Source: JAGXRK01 sp963804005
GTDB taxonomy: Bacteria; Bacteroidota; Ignavibacteria; Ignavibacteriales; Ignavibacteriaceae
NCBI GenBank assembly: GCA_963804005.1
Contig: CAWDOP010000002.1
Coordinates: 496,001-560,000 of the forward strand
Length of the DNA stretch: 64,000 bases
Reading direction: 5' to 3'
How positions within the stretch are numbered: the stretch's first letter is position 1; the number at the start of each line of letters is the position of its first letter. The notes under the pieces were generated by a model that was given only the letters and a program-made list of their open reading frames with translations, ran no database searches and was not told the DNA's origin. Of this stretch, positions 8,078 to 16,834 are shown one piece after another. Position numbers and translations under genes: made by a program.

Positions 8078-9222
8078 AACGCCTCCAGAATATTAATTAC
8101 ACAACTTGCACCGGAGCCGCCCATATTTTGGGCTAACCCGATCTTTGCATTTTTTACTTGTCTTTTTCCTGCCTGTCCGGTAAGCTGCTCGTAAACTTCG
8201 ATAATCTGAGCGATACCTGTTGCACCTACAGGATGTCCTTTAGATTTTAATCCACCGCTTGTATTGATAGGAATTTTGCCGCCTAATGAAGTAAATCCCT
8301 TTTCAACAGCAGGACCACCTTTCCCTTTTTCAAAGAAACCTAAATCTTCCGATACCACTATTTCTGCAATTGTAAAACAATCGTGAACTTCTGCAAAATT
8401 TATATCTTTAGCATTAATCCCGGCACTCTTATAAGCTTTTGCTGCAGCAACAGAAACCGCGGATAATGATGTTAAACTTTTCCTGCTGTGTAAAGCTATA
8501 GTATCAGAAGCTTGAGCCGTTGCTTTAATTCTTATTGGAGTACCTTTAAACTTTTTAGCAATATCCATAGAACAAAGAATAACTGCCGCTCCCCCATCAC
8601 TTACGGGAGAACAATCAAGGAGTCTTAATGGATCCGCAACTAAAGTTGAATTAAGAACCTGATCTAAAGTAATCTCACCACGGAATTGTGCGTTTGGATT
8701 GTTTGCACCATTTTTATGATTTTTAACTGCAACTGCAGCAATCTGTTCGCGCTTAGTTTTATATTGATGCATATGCGCGTTTGCAATCATAGCATATAAA
8801 CCTGGAAAAGTTACTCCCTGGTATACTTCATATTCCTGATCAGCAGCGGTAGCTAAGGCTTCGGTTACATCAGCACCATCTGTCATCTTTTCAACACCGC
8901 CTGCAAGAACTATATCGCTACTGCCAGAAGCAACTTCAAAGTATGCAGAACGAAAAGCAGCTCCACCTGAAGCACAGGCTGACTCCACCCTTGTTGCAGG
9001 AATTGGATTCATTCCTAAATAATCTGCCATTACAGCTCCAAGGTGCTCCTGCCCAACAAATAACCCGCTGGACATTGATCCAACATACATCGAATCGATA
9101 TGATCGACACCTGCATTCTGGATAGCCTTCAAAGCTGCTTCAACAAAAATATCTCTTAAAGATTTACCCCAGAGTTCACCAAACTTTGTCATTCCCACCC
9201 CTATAACTGCTACATTTCTCAT
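8074..9222 (-). CDS. Acetyl-CoA acetyltransferase (thiolase)
   Basis: The 382-residue thiolase-fold protein is of the archaeal/SCP-x-like type. The nucleophilic cysteine C83 lies in VESACASGG, EVHDCF at 278-283, and the catalytic histidine H330 in GGLKSKGHPVGATG. A second conserved cysteine lies near the C-terminus in NMGGSGASC. It condenses two acetyl-CoA to acetoacetyl-CoA or cleaves it. It begins 12 bp after HMG-CoA synthase and overlaps the DUF35 gene by 4 bp, so the three products should form one complex. Direction of flux is not evident from sequence. Confidence 0.92.
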   Translation of the reverse strand: MRNVAVIGVGMTKFGELWGKSLRDIFVEAALKAIQNAGVDHIDSMYVGSMSSGLFVGQEHLGAVMADYLGMNPIPATRVESACASGGAAFRSAYFEVASGSSDIVLAGGVEKMTDGADVTEALATAADQEYEVYQGVTFPGLYAMIANAHMHQYKTKREQIAAVAVKNHKNGANNPNAQFRGEITLDQVLNSTLVADPLRLLDCSPVSDGGAAVILCSMDIAKKFKGTPIRIKATAQASDTIALHSRKSLTSLSAVSVAAAKAYKSAGINAKDINFAEVHDCFTIAEIVVSEDLGFFEKGKGGPAVEKGFTSLGGKIPINTSGGLKSKGHPVGATGIAQIIEVYEQLTGQAGKRQVKNAKIGLAQNMGGSGASCVINILEAL

Positions 9223-9234
9223 TATTTTTTCCTC

Positions 9235-10281
9235 CTAATCGTTCAGAATAATTTTACCGCGGAATTTTGCATATTCACCGTAATCAAGATAAATCTTTCC
9301 TTTGTCAAGCATATCTCTAAGTTTAACAGCTTTATTCTGCACTTTCAAGATTTTATCTGTTACTTTGAAAATGAATCCGTCGCTTCCAGCACCGGAACCA
9401 AAAGATACCATGAAAATTTTATCACCGGGTTTTGCCACATCAAGAATGGCGGCAAGACCAGTTGGTGAAGAACCTGAATAAGTATTTCCCATCCATGGTG
9501 CAATCCACCCTACTTCAAGCTGCTTCTTTGTAAATCCTAATCTCTTACCAGCCATTTGCGGAAATTTTCCATTCGGCATATGAAATACAGCATGCTTAAA
9601 ATCTTCCGGTTTCATACCTGATTTTTTGAGAAGATTTTGTGCGGCATTGATAACATGTCTGAAATAAGCTGGTTCACCAGTAAATCTTCCGGCATGTCGT
9701 GGATAAAACTGATGTTCACGTCTCCAAAAATCAGGCGTATCTGATGTGTAAGACGTAGTGAATAATATTTCGGCGACAACATTTTCCTTTCCCATGATAA
9801 AAGCAGCACCGCCTGCGGAAGCAGAATATTCAAGTGCGTCGCCGGGCGCACCTTGAGAAGTATCTGCACCGATTCCCATTGCATATTTCATTTCATTCGC
9901 TTTTACTAAGCTGTAAGCTATGTACATTGCTTCACTGCCTGCCTTACAAGCAAACTCAAAACTTGCTACATGCACATTTGGACCAATACCCAGGGCATCA
10001 ATTAAAGTTGTTCCGCTTGGTTTAACAGCGTAAGGGTGTGATTCGGATCCGATATAAACGGCACCTATCAATTGTGGATCAATTCCTGCTCTTTTCAGAG
10101 CATTCCTGGCAGCCTCAACTGAAATTGTAATTGTATCTTCATCTAAACCGGGGACTGTTTTTTCGAAAAGCTGCAAACCTCTTTTGATGGCTTCAGGGTC
10201 GGAACCCCATTCCTTAGCAATGCTTTCAACTTTTATGCGGTAACGAGGGAGGTATGAACCATAACCAACTATTCCGATCAT
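9235..10281 (-). CDS. Hydroxymethylglutaryl-CoA synthase
   Basis: The 348-residue protein is of the archaeal/short bacterial HMGS class. The expected residues are visible: E80 (IGSESHPYAVKPS), nucleophile C112 (EFACKAGSEA) and H234 (HMPNGKFPQM). It condenses acetoacetyl-CoA with acetyl-CoA to HMG-CoA, or the reverse. It is first in the operon hmgS-thiolase-DUF35. No HMG-CoA reductase or mevalonate kinase gene is in the window, so a mevalonate route cannot be claimed; the AtuA-like neighbours suggest possible use in acyl-CoA catabolism instead. Confidence 0.93.
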   Translation of the reverse strand: MIGIVGYGSYLPRYRIKVESIAKEWGSDPEAIKRGLQLFEKTVPGLDEDTITISVEAARNALKRAGIDPQLIGAVYIGSESHPYAVKPSGTTLIDALGIGPNVHVASFEFACKAGSEAMYIAYSLVKANEMKYAMGIGADTSQGAPGDALEYSASAGGAAFIMGKENVVAEILFTTSYTSDTPDFWRREHQFYPRHAGRFTGEPAYFRHVINAAQNLLKKSGMKPEDFKHAVFHMPNGKFPQMAGKRLGFTKKQLEVGWIAPWMGNTYSGSSPTGLAAILDVAKPGDKIFMVSFGSGAGSDGFIFKVTDKILKVQNKAVKLRDMLDKGKIYLDYGEYAKFRGKIILND

Positions 10282-10436
10282 TTGTTTCTCCGTAAATAGT
10301 TTTAAAAAACAATAATTAAAATATATCTAAAGGAAATTGGTTTAACTTTTATTTAATATCCAATTATCCTTTAATTGATTTTGTACTAACACTAATCTAA
10401 TATATTAATTATTAAATTTTCAAAAAAAACAGATAA

Positions 10437-11357
10437 TTATTTCTTACAGGTTTTTATTATTTTATCACAAACGCTGATAAAATCACTTTGCTGATGGATT
10501 GGATACCAGGTTATTCTTTTATCTTTATTAAACCATGTCATTTGTCGTTTGGCGTATCGTCGTGTATTTCTTTTTAACAACTCAACAGCACGATCAAAGG
10601 ATATTTCATTTTCTAAGTATGAAATAATTTCTTTATAACCAACTGTGTTTAGTGCATTGATTTCTTTAGAGTATCCAAGCTCTAAAATTGAATTTACCTC
10701 ATCAACTAACCCGGCGTCTATCATATCATCAACTCTTTTTTCAATTTGCTGATAAAGTTTTGCCCGATCCCATTCTAATCCGAATTGAAAATATTTATGA
10801 TCAGCATTTTTTTTCTGTTCCTGAAAGTGCTGCCAGATTGGTTTGCCGGAAATGTAAAAAACCTCTAATGCTCGCATAACTCTTTTCCAGTTTTGAGGAA
10901 GCATATTGGATGCACTTATGTTATCAACTATTTTTAGTTCATTATATAAATATTCATTGCCGAACTTTTTTCTTTTCTCTAATAAGTCCTTTCTGATTTC
11001 TTCATCAGAGTCAACAGAATTAATTATTCCATCGATCAGAGATTTTATATACAATCCGGTCCCTCCAACTACAATTGGAATTTTATTCTTTTCAATAAGT
11101 CTGATAATAATTTTTTCTGTCTCTTCAACAAACATTCCAGCATTGAATAAAACATCTGGTTCTAAACAATCAATCAGATGATGTTTTACTGTTTCCAGTT
11201 CTTTTATGGAAGGTTTTGCAGTACCAATATTTAGATGTTTGTAAACTTGTCTGCTGTCTGCAGATATAACTTCACTATTTAATTTTTTAGCAATATTAAT
11301 AGCTAGACCTGATTTTCCGGAGCAAGTCGGACCGACAATTACAATTACTTTTCCCAA
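10437..11357 (-). CDS. miaA: tRNA dimethylallyltransferase
   Basis: The 306-residue protein has the P-loop GPTCSGKS at residues 9-16, DSRQVYKHLNIGTAKP, VGGTGLYIKSLIDG and the C-terminal KRNTRRYAKRQMTWF, all diagnostic of MiaA. It transfers a dimethylallyl group from DMAPP to N6 of A37 in tRNAs reading UNN codons. The gene overlaps the end of pcm by 13 bp, indicating translational coupling. Length is normal. Confidence 0.96.
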   Translation of the reverse strand: MGKVIVIVGPTCSGKSGLAINIAKKLNSEVISADSRQVYKHLNIGTAKPSIKELETVKHHLIDCLEPDVLFNAGMFVEETEKIIIRLIEKNKIPIVVGGTGLYIKSLIDGIINSVDSDEEIRKDLLEKRKKFGNEYLYNELKIVDNISASNMLPQNWKRVMRALEVFYISGKPIWQHFQEQKKNADHKYFQFGLEWDRAKLYQQIEKRVDDMIDAGLVDEVNSILELGYSKEINALNTVGYKEIISYLENEISFDRAVELLKRNTRRYAKRQMTWFNKDKRITWYPIHQQSDFISVCDKIIKTCKK

Positions 11358-11980
11358 CCTTCTCTTCCTATTAAAGGTACAAATGAAAATTCGGGGATAA
11401 TATTTGTAGAAAAATTATTTTCGGATTCCTTAGTTATAACGTAAAGTTTTTGAGAAGCCCTGCTGCCAACAGGAATAACTAATCTTCCACCAATGGCAAG
11501 CTGTTCCTTTAATTTTTCGGGAACGGAAGGTGAACCGGCAGTTACTACTATTCCATCAAACGGCGCGTACTTTGCCCATCCAAGTGTACCATCACCATAC
11601 TTTGCTTTGACTCTTATCCTAAGCTTATCAAAAAGTTTTAGCGTTTGATGATAAAGATCTTGATTCCTTTCTATTGTGTAAACATCAGCTCCCATTTTAT
11701 ATAGAATAGCTACCTGATAGCCAGAGCCTGTCCCGATTTCAAGAATTTTTGAATCTTTTTTTACTTTTAATTCCTGAGTCATATATGCAACAGTATATGG
11801 CTGGGATATCGTTTGTTCATATCCGATTGGCAAAGCAATATCTCTGTAGGCATTATGTCTCATCAAGGCAGGAACAAATTTTTCTCTTTCAACTTCACCA
11901 ATTGCTTTGAGCACAAAGATATCGTGAATTCCTTTTTGGGATAGTAAATCTACTAATGCTTCTCTTTCAGTTCTTGACAT
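11345..11980 (-). CDS. pcm: Protein-L-isoaspartate O-methyltransferase
   Basis: The 211-residue product has the PCMT pattern: LPIGYEQTISQPYTVAYMT, the SAM-binding loop LEIGTGSGYQVA, YTIERNQDL, and the late motif PFDGIVVTAG ... GGRLVIPVG. It methylates isoaspartyl residues to start repair of age-damaged proteins. Together with miaA it forms a two-gene operon divergent from the DUF5698 membrane protein. Confidence 0.95.
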   Translation of the reverse strand: MSRTEREALVDLLSQKGIHDIFVLKAIGEVEREKFVPALMRHNAYRDIALPIGYEQTISQPYTVAYMTQELKVKKDSKILEIGTGSGYQVAILYKMGADVYTIERNQDLYHQTLKLFDKLRIRVKAKYGDGTLGWAKYAPFDGIVVTAGSPSVPEKLKEQLAIGGRLVIPVGSRASQKLYVITKESENNFSTNIIPEFSFVPLIGREGWEK

Positions 11981-12064
11981 ATAATTTATATTTTTGAATG
12001 TGTGAAAGATAATTATATTTTAAATATATATTTTAGACCAGTTAAATAATTAAAAAAGGAAAAT

Positions 12065-12583
12065 ATGTTCGAAACGATTTATGGTGCATTCATTATTATG
12101 GGAATGAGAATGGCCGACGTAACGCTCGGTACGTTACGCACTATTCTCGTTGTTCAGGGAAGAAAATATTATGCAGCATTGGCAGGTTTCATAGAAGTGC
12201 TCATCTGGGTTTTTGTCATACGCTTTGTTGTTCAGAATCTTGATCATATACCAAATTTGATCGGTTATGCTGCCGGATTTGCCATCGGAAATATCCTAGG
12301 TATAACAATTGAACAAAAAATAGGATTAGGTTTCGTACAACTAAATATTATATCAAGACACTTGACAGATCAGATTGCTGATAGGCTAAGGCTATTAAAA
12401 TATGGATTAACCATTCTTCCCGGTGAAGGAGGTTCAGGCGGAGTTTCAATTATCGTAACTATTATACCAAGAAAATTTCAAAAAAATGTTATTAAAATAA
12501 TTGAAGAGATAGACAAAAAAGCTTTTATTACTATTCAGCATTCATTACCCTATCGAGGATTTAGACACGGAAGTCGGAAATAA
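12065..12583 (+). CDS. DUF5698/DUF2179 (UPF0316) membrane protein
   Basis: The 172-residue protein has three hydrophobic segments in the first 85 residues (with MRMADVTLGTLRTILVVQG, a signature of the UPF0316 family). A small cytosolic DUF2179 domain follows at about 110-165 (GEGGSGGVSIIVTIIPRK ... IEEIDKKAFITIQ). DUF2179 folds resemble ligand-binding domains found in other transport-related proteins, but no function is known. An AAAAAGGAAAAT ribosome binding site precedes the ATG. Confidence 0.88.
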   Translation: MFETIYGAFIIMGMRMADVTLGTLRTILVVQGRKYYAALAGFIEVLIWVFVIRFVVQNLDHIPNLIGYAAGFAIGNILGITIEQKIGLGFVQLNIISRHLTDQIADRLRLLKYGLTILPGEGGSGGVSIIVTIIPRKFQKNVIKIIEEIDKKAFITIQHSLPYRGFRHGSRK

Positions 12584-12739
12584 ATATTTAATTCAAGAAT
12601 TAAATACTATAATTTTTTAAATAAACTAGGTTCCATGTTAACCTTTCAGAGATAAATTGTTTGGTTGCATGATTCAGTGAGCCACATTATATTTGAATCC
12701 GTTTTTAATGAGTTCTTTACAAATTTGAATATTTACAAT

Positions 12740-12812
<73 letters not shown>

Positions 12813-12853
12813 CACTTGATCCATTCTGATTTATCCGGGTGGATTTATTTTTT

Positions 12854-12930
12854 GGCGCTGTACCCAAGTGGCTTAAGGGGAAGGTCTGCAAAACCTTTAT
12901 TCGTCGGTTCGAATCCGACCGGCGCCTCCA
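12854..12930 (+). tRNA. tRNA-Cys (anticodon GCA)
   Basis: Acceptor GGCGCTG pairs with CGGCGCC; the anticodon arm AAGGT-CTGCAAA-ACCTT shows GCA; the T-loop is GGTTCGAATCC. Discriminator T, followed by an encoded CCA (12928-12930). It lies 41 bp after tRNA-Gly and the two are probably cotranscribed. Confidence 0.96.
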
Positions 12931-13075
12931 TTTTAACCTCCATAAAATTATCCGTTATAAGCATAAATTGTCTAATACGATTCATTCCTTCATCATTTCA
13001 GATGATTTTATAATAAAACAAAGTCTTTCAAATTTTTATTAAATTATTATATTCAATTATTTACTAATTAATTTT

Positions 13076-13714
13076 ATGCATTATCTAATAAGTTCATTAA
13101 TAGGTTATATTTTAGGATCAATTCCCACTGCTTATATTCTTCTTAAGAAAAAGAGAGGTATAGACATAACAAAAACAGGTTCCGGAAATGTTGGGGCTAT
13201 GAATTCTTATGAGATAACTAATTCAAAGCCTCTGGGATTGTTTATCTTTTTAGTTGATTTTATTAAAGGTGTACTAAGTGTTTTTCTTGTGTCAATTATC
13301 TATCCCGATAATTTTGTTTTACCAGCCTTAGCTTTGGTATTTGCTATATTAAGTCACTGTTTTAATCCATGGATTGAGTTCAAAGGAGGACGAGGTTTGG
13401 CAACAGCAGCAGGAGGAAGTGTAATTATCTTTCCTTTTGTTATTGCAGGCTGGATTATATTATGGGTGATTTTTTATCTGCTTAAAAAAGATATACTAAT
13501 TGCTAATATTGCTGCAACAGTTTTTTTTCTTTTCCTGATATTTAATACTAGCGAAATCGCAATTAAATATGTTAATCCTAAACCCACTTCAGAAAATGAA
13601 TTGATTCTGTTTGTAGTGAGCGGATTGCTAATAATTTTTATAAAGCATTTAGATCCGTTAAAAGAAATTATTCAAAAATTAAAAACACCGGGTGTTAAAA
13701 ATGATAAATCGTAA
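13076..13714 (+). CDS. plsY: Glycerol-3-phosphate acyltransferase PlsY
   Basis: The 212-residue integral membrane protein has the PlsY motifs GSIPTAYILLKKKRGIDI, GSGNVGAMN (motif 1) and FKGGRGLATAAG (motif 3), with five or more hydrophobic segments. It transfers acyl groups from acyl phosphate to glycerol-3-phosphate, the first committed step of phospholipid synthesis. It overlaps the start of the downstream HtrA-like gene, and purB follows, so the three genes look like one transcription unit. Confidence 0.94.
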   Translation: MHYLISSLIGYILGSIPTAYILLKKKRGIDITKTGSGNVGAMNSYEITNSKPLGLFIFLVDFIKGVLSVFLVSIIYPDNFVLPALALVFAILSHCFNPWIEFKGGRGLATAAGGSVIIFPFVIAGWIILWVIFYLLKKDILIANIAATVFFLFLIFNTSEIAIKYVNPKPTSENELILFVVSGLLIIFIKHLDPLKEIIQKLKTPGVKNDKS

Positions 13715-14888
13715 GTTTTATTTTTTAACTGTCGCAGCTTTTTTAATTATTTTGATTGCAGGATTTTACTTTGTTAATAGTTCAAGTAAGCCGTTAATTC
13801 CTCAAGAGCGCAGTACAAAAGAACAAATTTTACTTGCCGCTTATCAAAATAAAATAAATGATGATATTTCTAATTCACGCAGGAATATTATAACAAAAAC
13901 TGTTGAACTTGTCAGCCCTTCTGTTGTTGGAATAAATGTGATAAAGATAAGACAAGTCAGAGATCCATTCAGTTACTTTTTTGATGATCCCTTTTTCAGA
14001 CAATTTTTTGGAGATCGTAGAACAAATAATCAAAGGGTTCAGGGTTTAGGTTCGGGATTTTTAATTTCACCCGACGGGTACATAATTACTAATGATCATG
14101 TTGCAGGAAATGCAACTGAAATCACTATTACCTTAACAAATGGGTCACATCATCAGGCTAAAATCGTTGGAACCGATCCTATTTCAGATATTTGTCTTAT
14201 TAAAATTGAAGGTTCAAACTTTCCTTATATTGATCTCGGGAATTCTGATGATATAATTATTGGTGAATGGGTTATTGCTTTGGGGAATCCATTTGGACTA
14301 TTTGATCTTAATGACAAACCAACAGTCACTGTAGGAGTTGTAAGTGCCCTCGGAATGAATCTGGAACCAATCGATTCTCGTTATTACTTAAATATGATTC
14401 AGACTGATGCTGCTATTAATGGCGGTAACAGCGGCGGACCTCTTGTTAATGGTCTCGGTGAAGTTATCGGAATGAATACTTTAATATTTACGGCTGGTGG
14501 AGCAAGAGGAAATATCGGACTTGGATTTGCTATTCCGATTAATAAAGTAAGAAAAATAGTTACCGAACTCAAAGAAAAGAATTCAATAGACAGAGATTTT
14601 CAAATTGGAATTAGGATCCAAACTATAGATGAAGGAATTGCTCGTTATTATAATTTATCAAGTTCAAGAGGAGTAATTGTAACACAAGTTACTCCTAACT
14701 CCCCTGCCGATAAATCAGATATTCGCGTTGGTGATCTTATTTTAGAAGTTGAAGGATTTAAAATTAACAATGAGAATACTATTTATGGGGTCTTTCAGGA
14801 GTTCCGTGCCAATCAAACAATCTCCGTAAAAATTGCAAGAGATAACAAAGAGTTAACTAAAAGAATGAAACTGGAGAAAAATAAATGA
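13701..14888 (+). CDS. HtrA/DegQ-type periplasmic serine protease
   Basis: From ATG 13701 the product has 395 residues. A GTG three codons earlier, at 13692, is a possible alternative start. An N-terminal membrane anchor or signal (about residues 6-26) is followed by a trypsin-like domain with triad H133 (TNDHV), D163 (SDICLIKI) and S244 (GGNSGGPL), then one PDZ domain (about 295-390: GVIVTQVTPNSPADKSDIRVGDLILEV). One PDZ and a single anchor fit the DegS/HtrA group. It degrades or refolds damaged envelope proteins. It overlaps plsY by 14 bp and purB by 4 bp. Confidence 0.93.
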   Translation: MINRKFYFLTVAAFLIILIAGFYFVNSSSKPLIPQERSTKEQILLAAYQNKINDDISNSRRNIITKTVELVSPSVVGINVIKIRQVRDPFSYFFDDPFFRQFFGDRRTNNQRVQGLGSGFLISPDGYIITNDHVAGNATEITITLTNGSHHQAKIVGTDPISDICLIKIEGSNFPYIDLGNSDDIIIGEWVIALGNPFGLFDLNDKPTVTVGVVSALGMNLEPIDSRYYLNMIQTDAAINGGNSGGPLVNGLGEVIGMNTLIFTAGGARGNIGLGFAIPINKVRKIVTELKEKNSIDRDFQIGIRIQTIDEGIARYYNLSSSRGVIVTQVTPNSPADKSDIRVGDLILEVEGFKINNENTIYGVFQEFRANQTISVKIARDNKELTKRMKLEKNK

Positions 14889-16189
14889 TCCCGCGTTATA
14901 CATTACCCGAAATGGGAAAAATTTGGGAAGACGAATTCAAATTTAGAACATGGTTAAAGATTGAAATTCTTGCTTGTGAAGCTCGTGCAGAGTTTGGTGA
15001 AATTCCGAAGGAAGATGTTGAGGTAATAAAAGAGAAAGCACACTTCGATGCAAATAAGATTTTAGAAATTGAAGAAACTACTAAACACGATGTGATTGCT
15101 TTTCTAACAAATGTGGCTGAATATGTTGGTCCTGAATCCCGTCACATACATTATGGAATGACTTCATCAGATATTCTTGATACTACATTATCATTTCAGA
15201 TGAAATCTGCCGGCGAAATATTATTAAAGAGATTATATAATCTTAAAGATGAATTGAAGAAAAAAGCCATTGAACACAAAGACACAATCTGTGTTGGTCG
15301 TTCTCATGGAATTCACGCTGAACCAACGACTATGGGATTAAAGTTTGCCTTATGGTTCGAAGAAAATAAAAGAAATATCGTAAGACTTAAAAACGCTATC
15401 GATTCAATTTCGGTTGGACAAATCTCCGGTGCCGTTGGCACTTTTGAACATCTTTCTCCAAAAGTTGAAGAATATGTTTGTGAAAAAATGGGTTTAAAAG
15501 CTGCTCCAGTTTCAACTCAGGTTATTCAACGAGACAGACACGCCGAATTTTTAGCTACACTAGCAATCATTGGTGCATCTCTGGAAAAAATTGCAATTGA
15601 AATAAGGCATCTGCAAAGAACCGAAGTTTTAGAAGTTGAAGAATATTTTTCCAAAGGTCAAAAAGGTTCTTCTGCAATGCCTCATAAAAGAAATCCTATT
15701 ATAAGCGAAAGAATTACTGGATTAGCACGAATTTTAAGAAGCAATTCAGTTGCTGCATTGGAAAATGTTGCTCTGTGGCACGAGAGAGATATTTCACATT
15801 CTTCGGTAGAAAGAGTAATTGTTCCTGATAGCTGCATAGCTTTGGATTATATGCTTGATTTGGCAATCAAACTGATTAGTAATCTTATCATTTATCCAGA
15901 GAATATGATTGCAAATTTAAATCTTACTCGCGGATTGATATTCTCACAAACTTTGCTTTTAAAATTAGTGAATAAAGGAATATCAAGAGAAGAAGCTTAT
16001 AAGATAGTACAAACTCGTGCTATGGACGTTTGGGCAGATAAAAATAAAAATCTGAAAGATGAACTTCTCAAATCCGAAGAAGTAAAAAAATATTTAAGTG
16101 TAGACGAAATAAATGAAATTTTCAATAGTAATCAAATGTCAAAGAATGTAGATTTTATTTTTAGCCGAACTATTTTTAAGAAAGATTAA
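14885..16189 (+). CDS. purB: Adenylosuccinate lyase
   Basis: The 434-residue product has the fumarase/ASL superfamily signature GSSAMPHKRNP at 261-271, the H141 region GRSHGIHAEPTTMG, and the N-terminal RYTLPEMGKIWEDEFKF, which is specific to PurB. It cleaves SAICAR and adenylosuccinate in purine synthesis. The ATG overlaps the protease stop by 4 bp. Confidence 0.96.
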   Translation: MIPRYTLPEMGKIWEDEFKFRTWLKIEILACEARAEFGEIPKEDVEVIKEKAHFDANKILEIEETTKHDVIAFLTNVAEYVGPESRHIHYGMTSSDILDTTLSFQMKSAGEILLKRLYNLKDELKKKAIEHKDTICVGRSHGIHAEPTTMGLKFALWFEENKRNIVRLKNAIDSISVGQISGAVGTFEHLSPKVEEYVCEKMGLKAAPVSTQVIQRDRHAEFLATLAIIGASLEKIAIEIRHLQRTEVLEVEEYFSKGQKGSSAMPHKRNPIISERITGLARILRSNSVAALENVALWHERDISHSSVERVIVPDSCIALDYMLDLAIKLISNLIIYPENMIANLNLTRGLIFSQTLLLKLVNKGISREEAYKIVQTRAMDVWADKNKNLKDELLKSEEVKKYLSVDEINEIFNSNQMSKNVDFIFSRTIFKKD

Positions 16190-16190
16190 T

Positions 16191-16715
16191 ATGAAAAGAA
16201 GATTTATAGCGAATTTGTTAACGATATTAATTTTAGCAATAATAATTACTTCTTGTGGTGGAAACGCGGAAAATTTAACAGAGAATGATTTGGCTCCTGA
16301 TTTTACCCTCTCCGATGCTTTTGGCAATTTCTACAAATTATCGGAATTAAGAGGACAACCTGTCGTTCTTTACTTCTATCCAAAAGCAAACACTCCGGGC
16401 TGCACAAAGCAAGCTTGCGGGATTAGAGACGCCTGGACTAAATTTCAAGGAAATGATATCAAAGTTTTTGGAATTAGTGTTGATTCAAAAGAATCAATTG
16501 CTGAATTTATTGAAGATCACAATTTAAATTTTCCTCTTCTTTCAGATGAAAGTAAAGAAGTAAGCAAAACTTATGGAGTTCTTAATAATCTTGGTTTATC
16601 AAACAGAATTACCTTCATAATTGATAAAGACGGCACTATTGCAAAAATTATTCGTGATGTTGATATAGAAAACCACGCTGACGATATCTTCAATTATGCA
16701 TCAGCTCTGAAGTAA
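16191..16715 (+). CDS. Bcp-type peroxiredoxin with a lipoprotein signal
   Basis: The 174-residue product is a thioredoxin-fold peroxiredoxin with peroxidatic C71 in PGCTKQACGIRD and resolving C76, the 4-residue spacing of atypical 2-Cys Bcp proteins. Unlike most Bcp proteins, it has an N-terminal signal with lipobox TSC at C22, so it should be lipid-anchored in the envelope and reduce peroxides there. It begins 1 bp after the purB stop. Confidence 0.92.
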   Translation: MKRRFIANLLTILILAIIITSCGGNAENLTENDLAPDFTLSDAFGNFYKLSELRGQPVVLYFYPKANTPGCTKQACGIRDAWTKFQGNDIKVFGISVDSKESIAEFIEDHNLNFPLLSDESKEVSKTYGVLNNLGLSNRITFIIDKDGTIAKIIRDVDIENHADDIFNYASALK

Positions 16716-16834
16716 AAGAATAAATTGCTTCTCTTAAAATTCATTGATCATAGAACTTTGGAATTTATTTTGGTGTTTTAAAGGATATAAATAAAATTTA
16801 TTATTAAAACATTAATTAGAAATCATATTATTTA

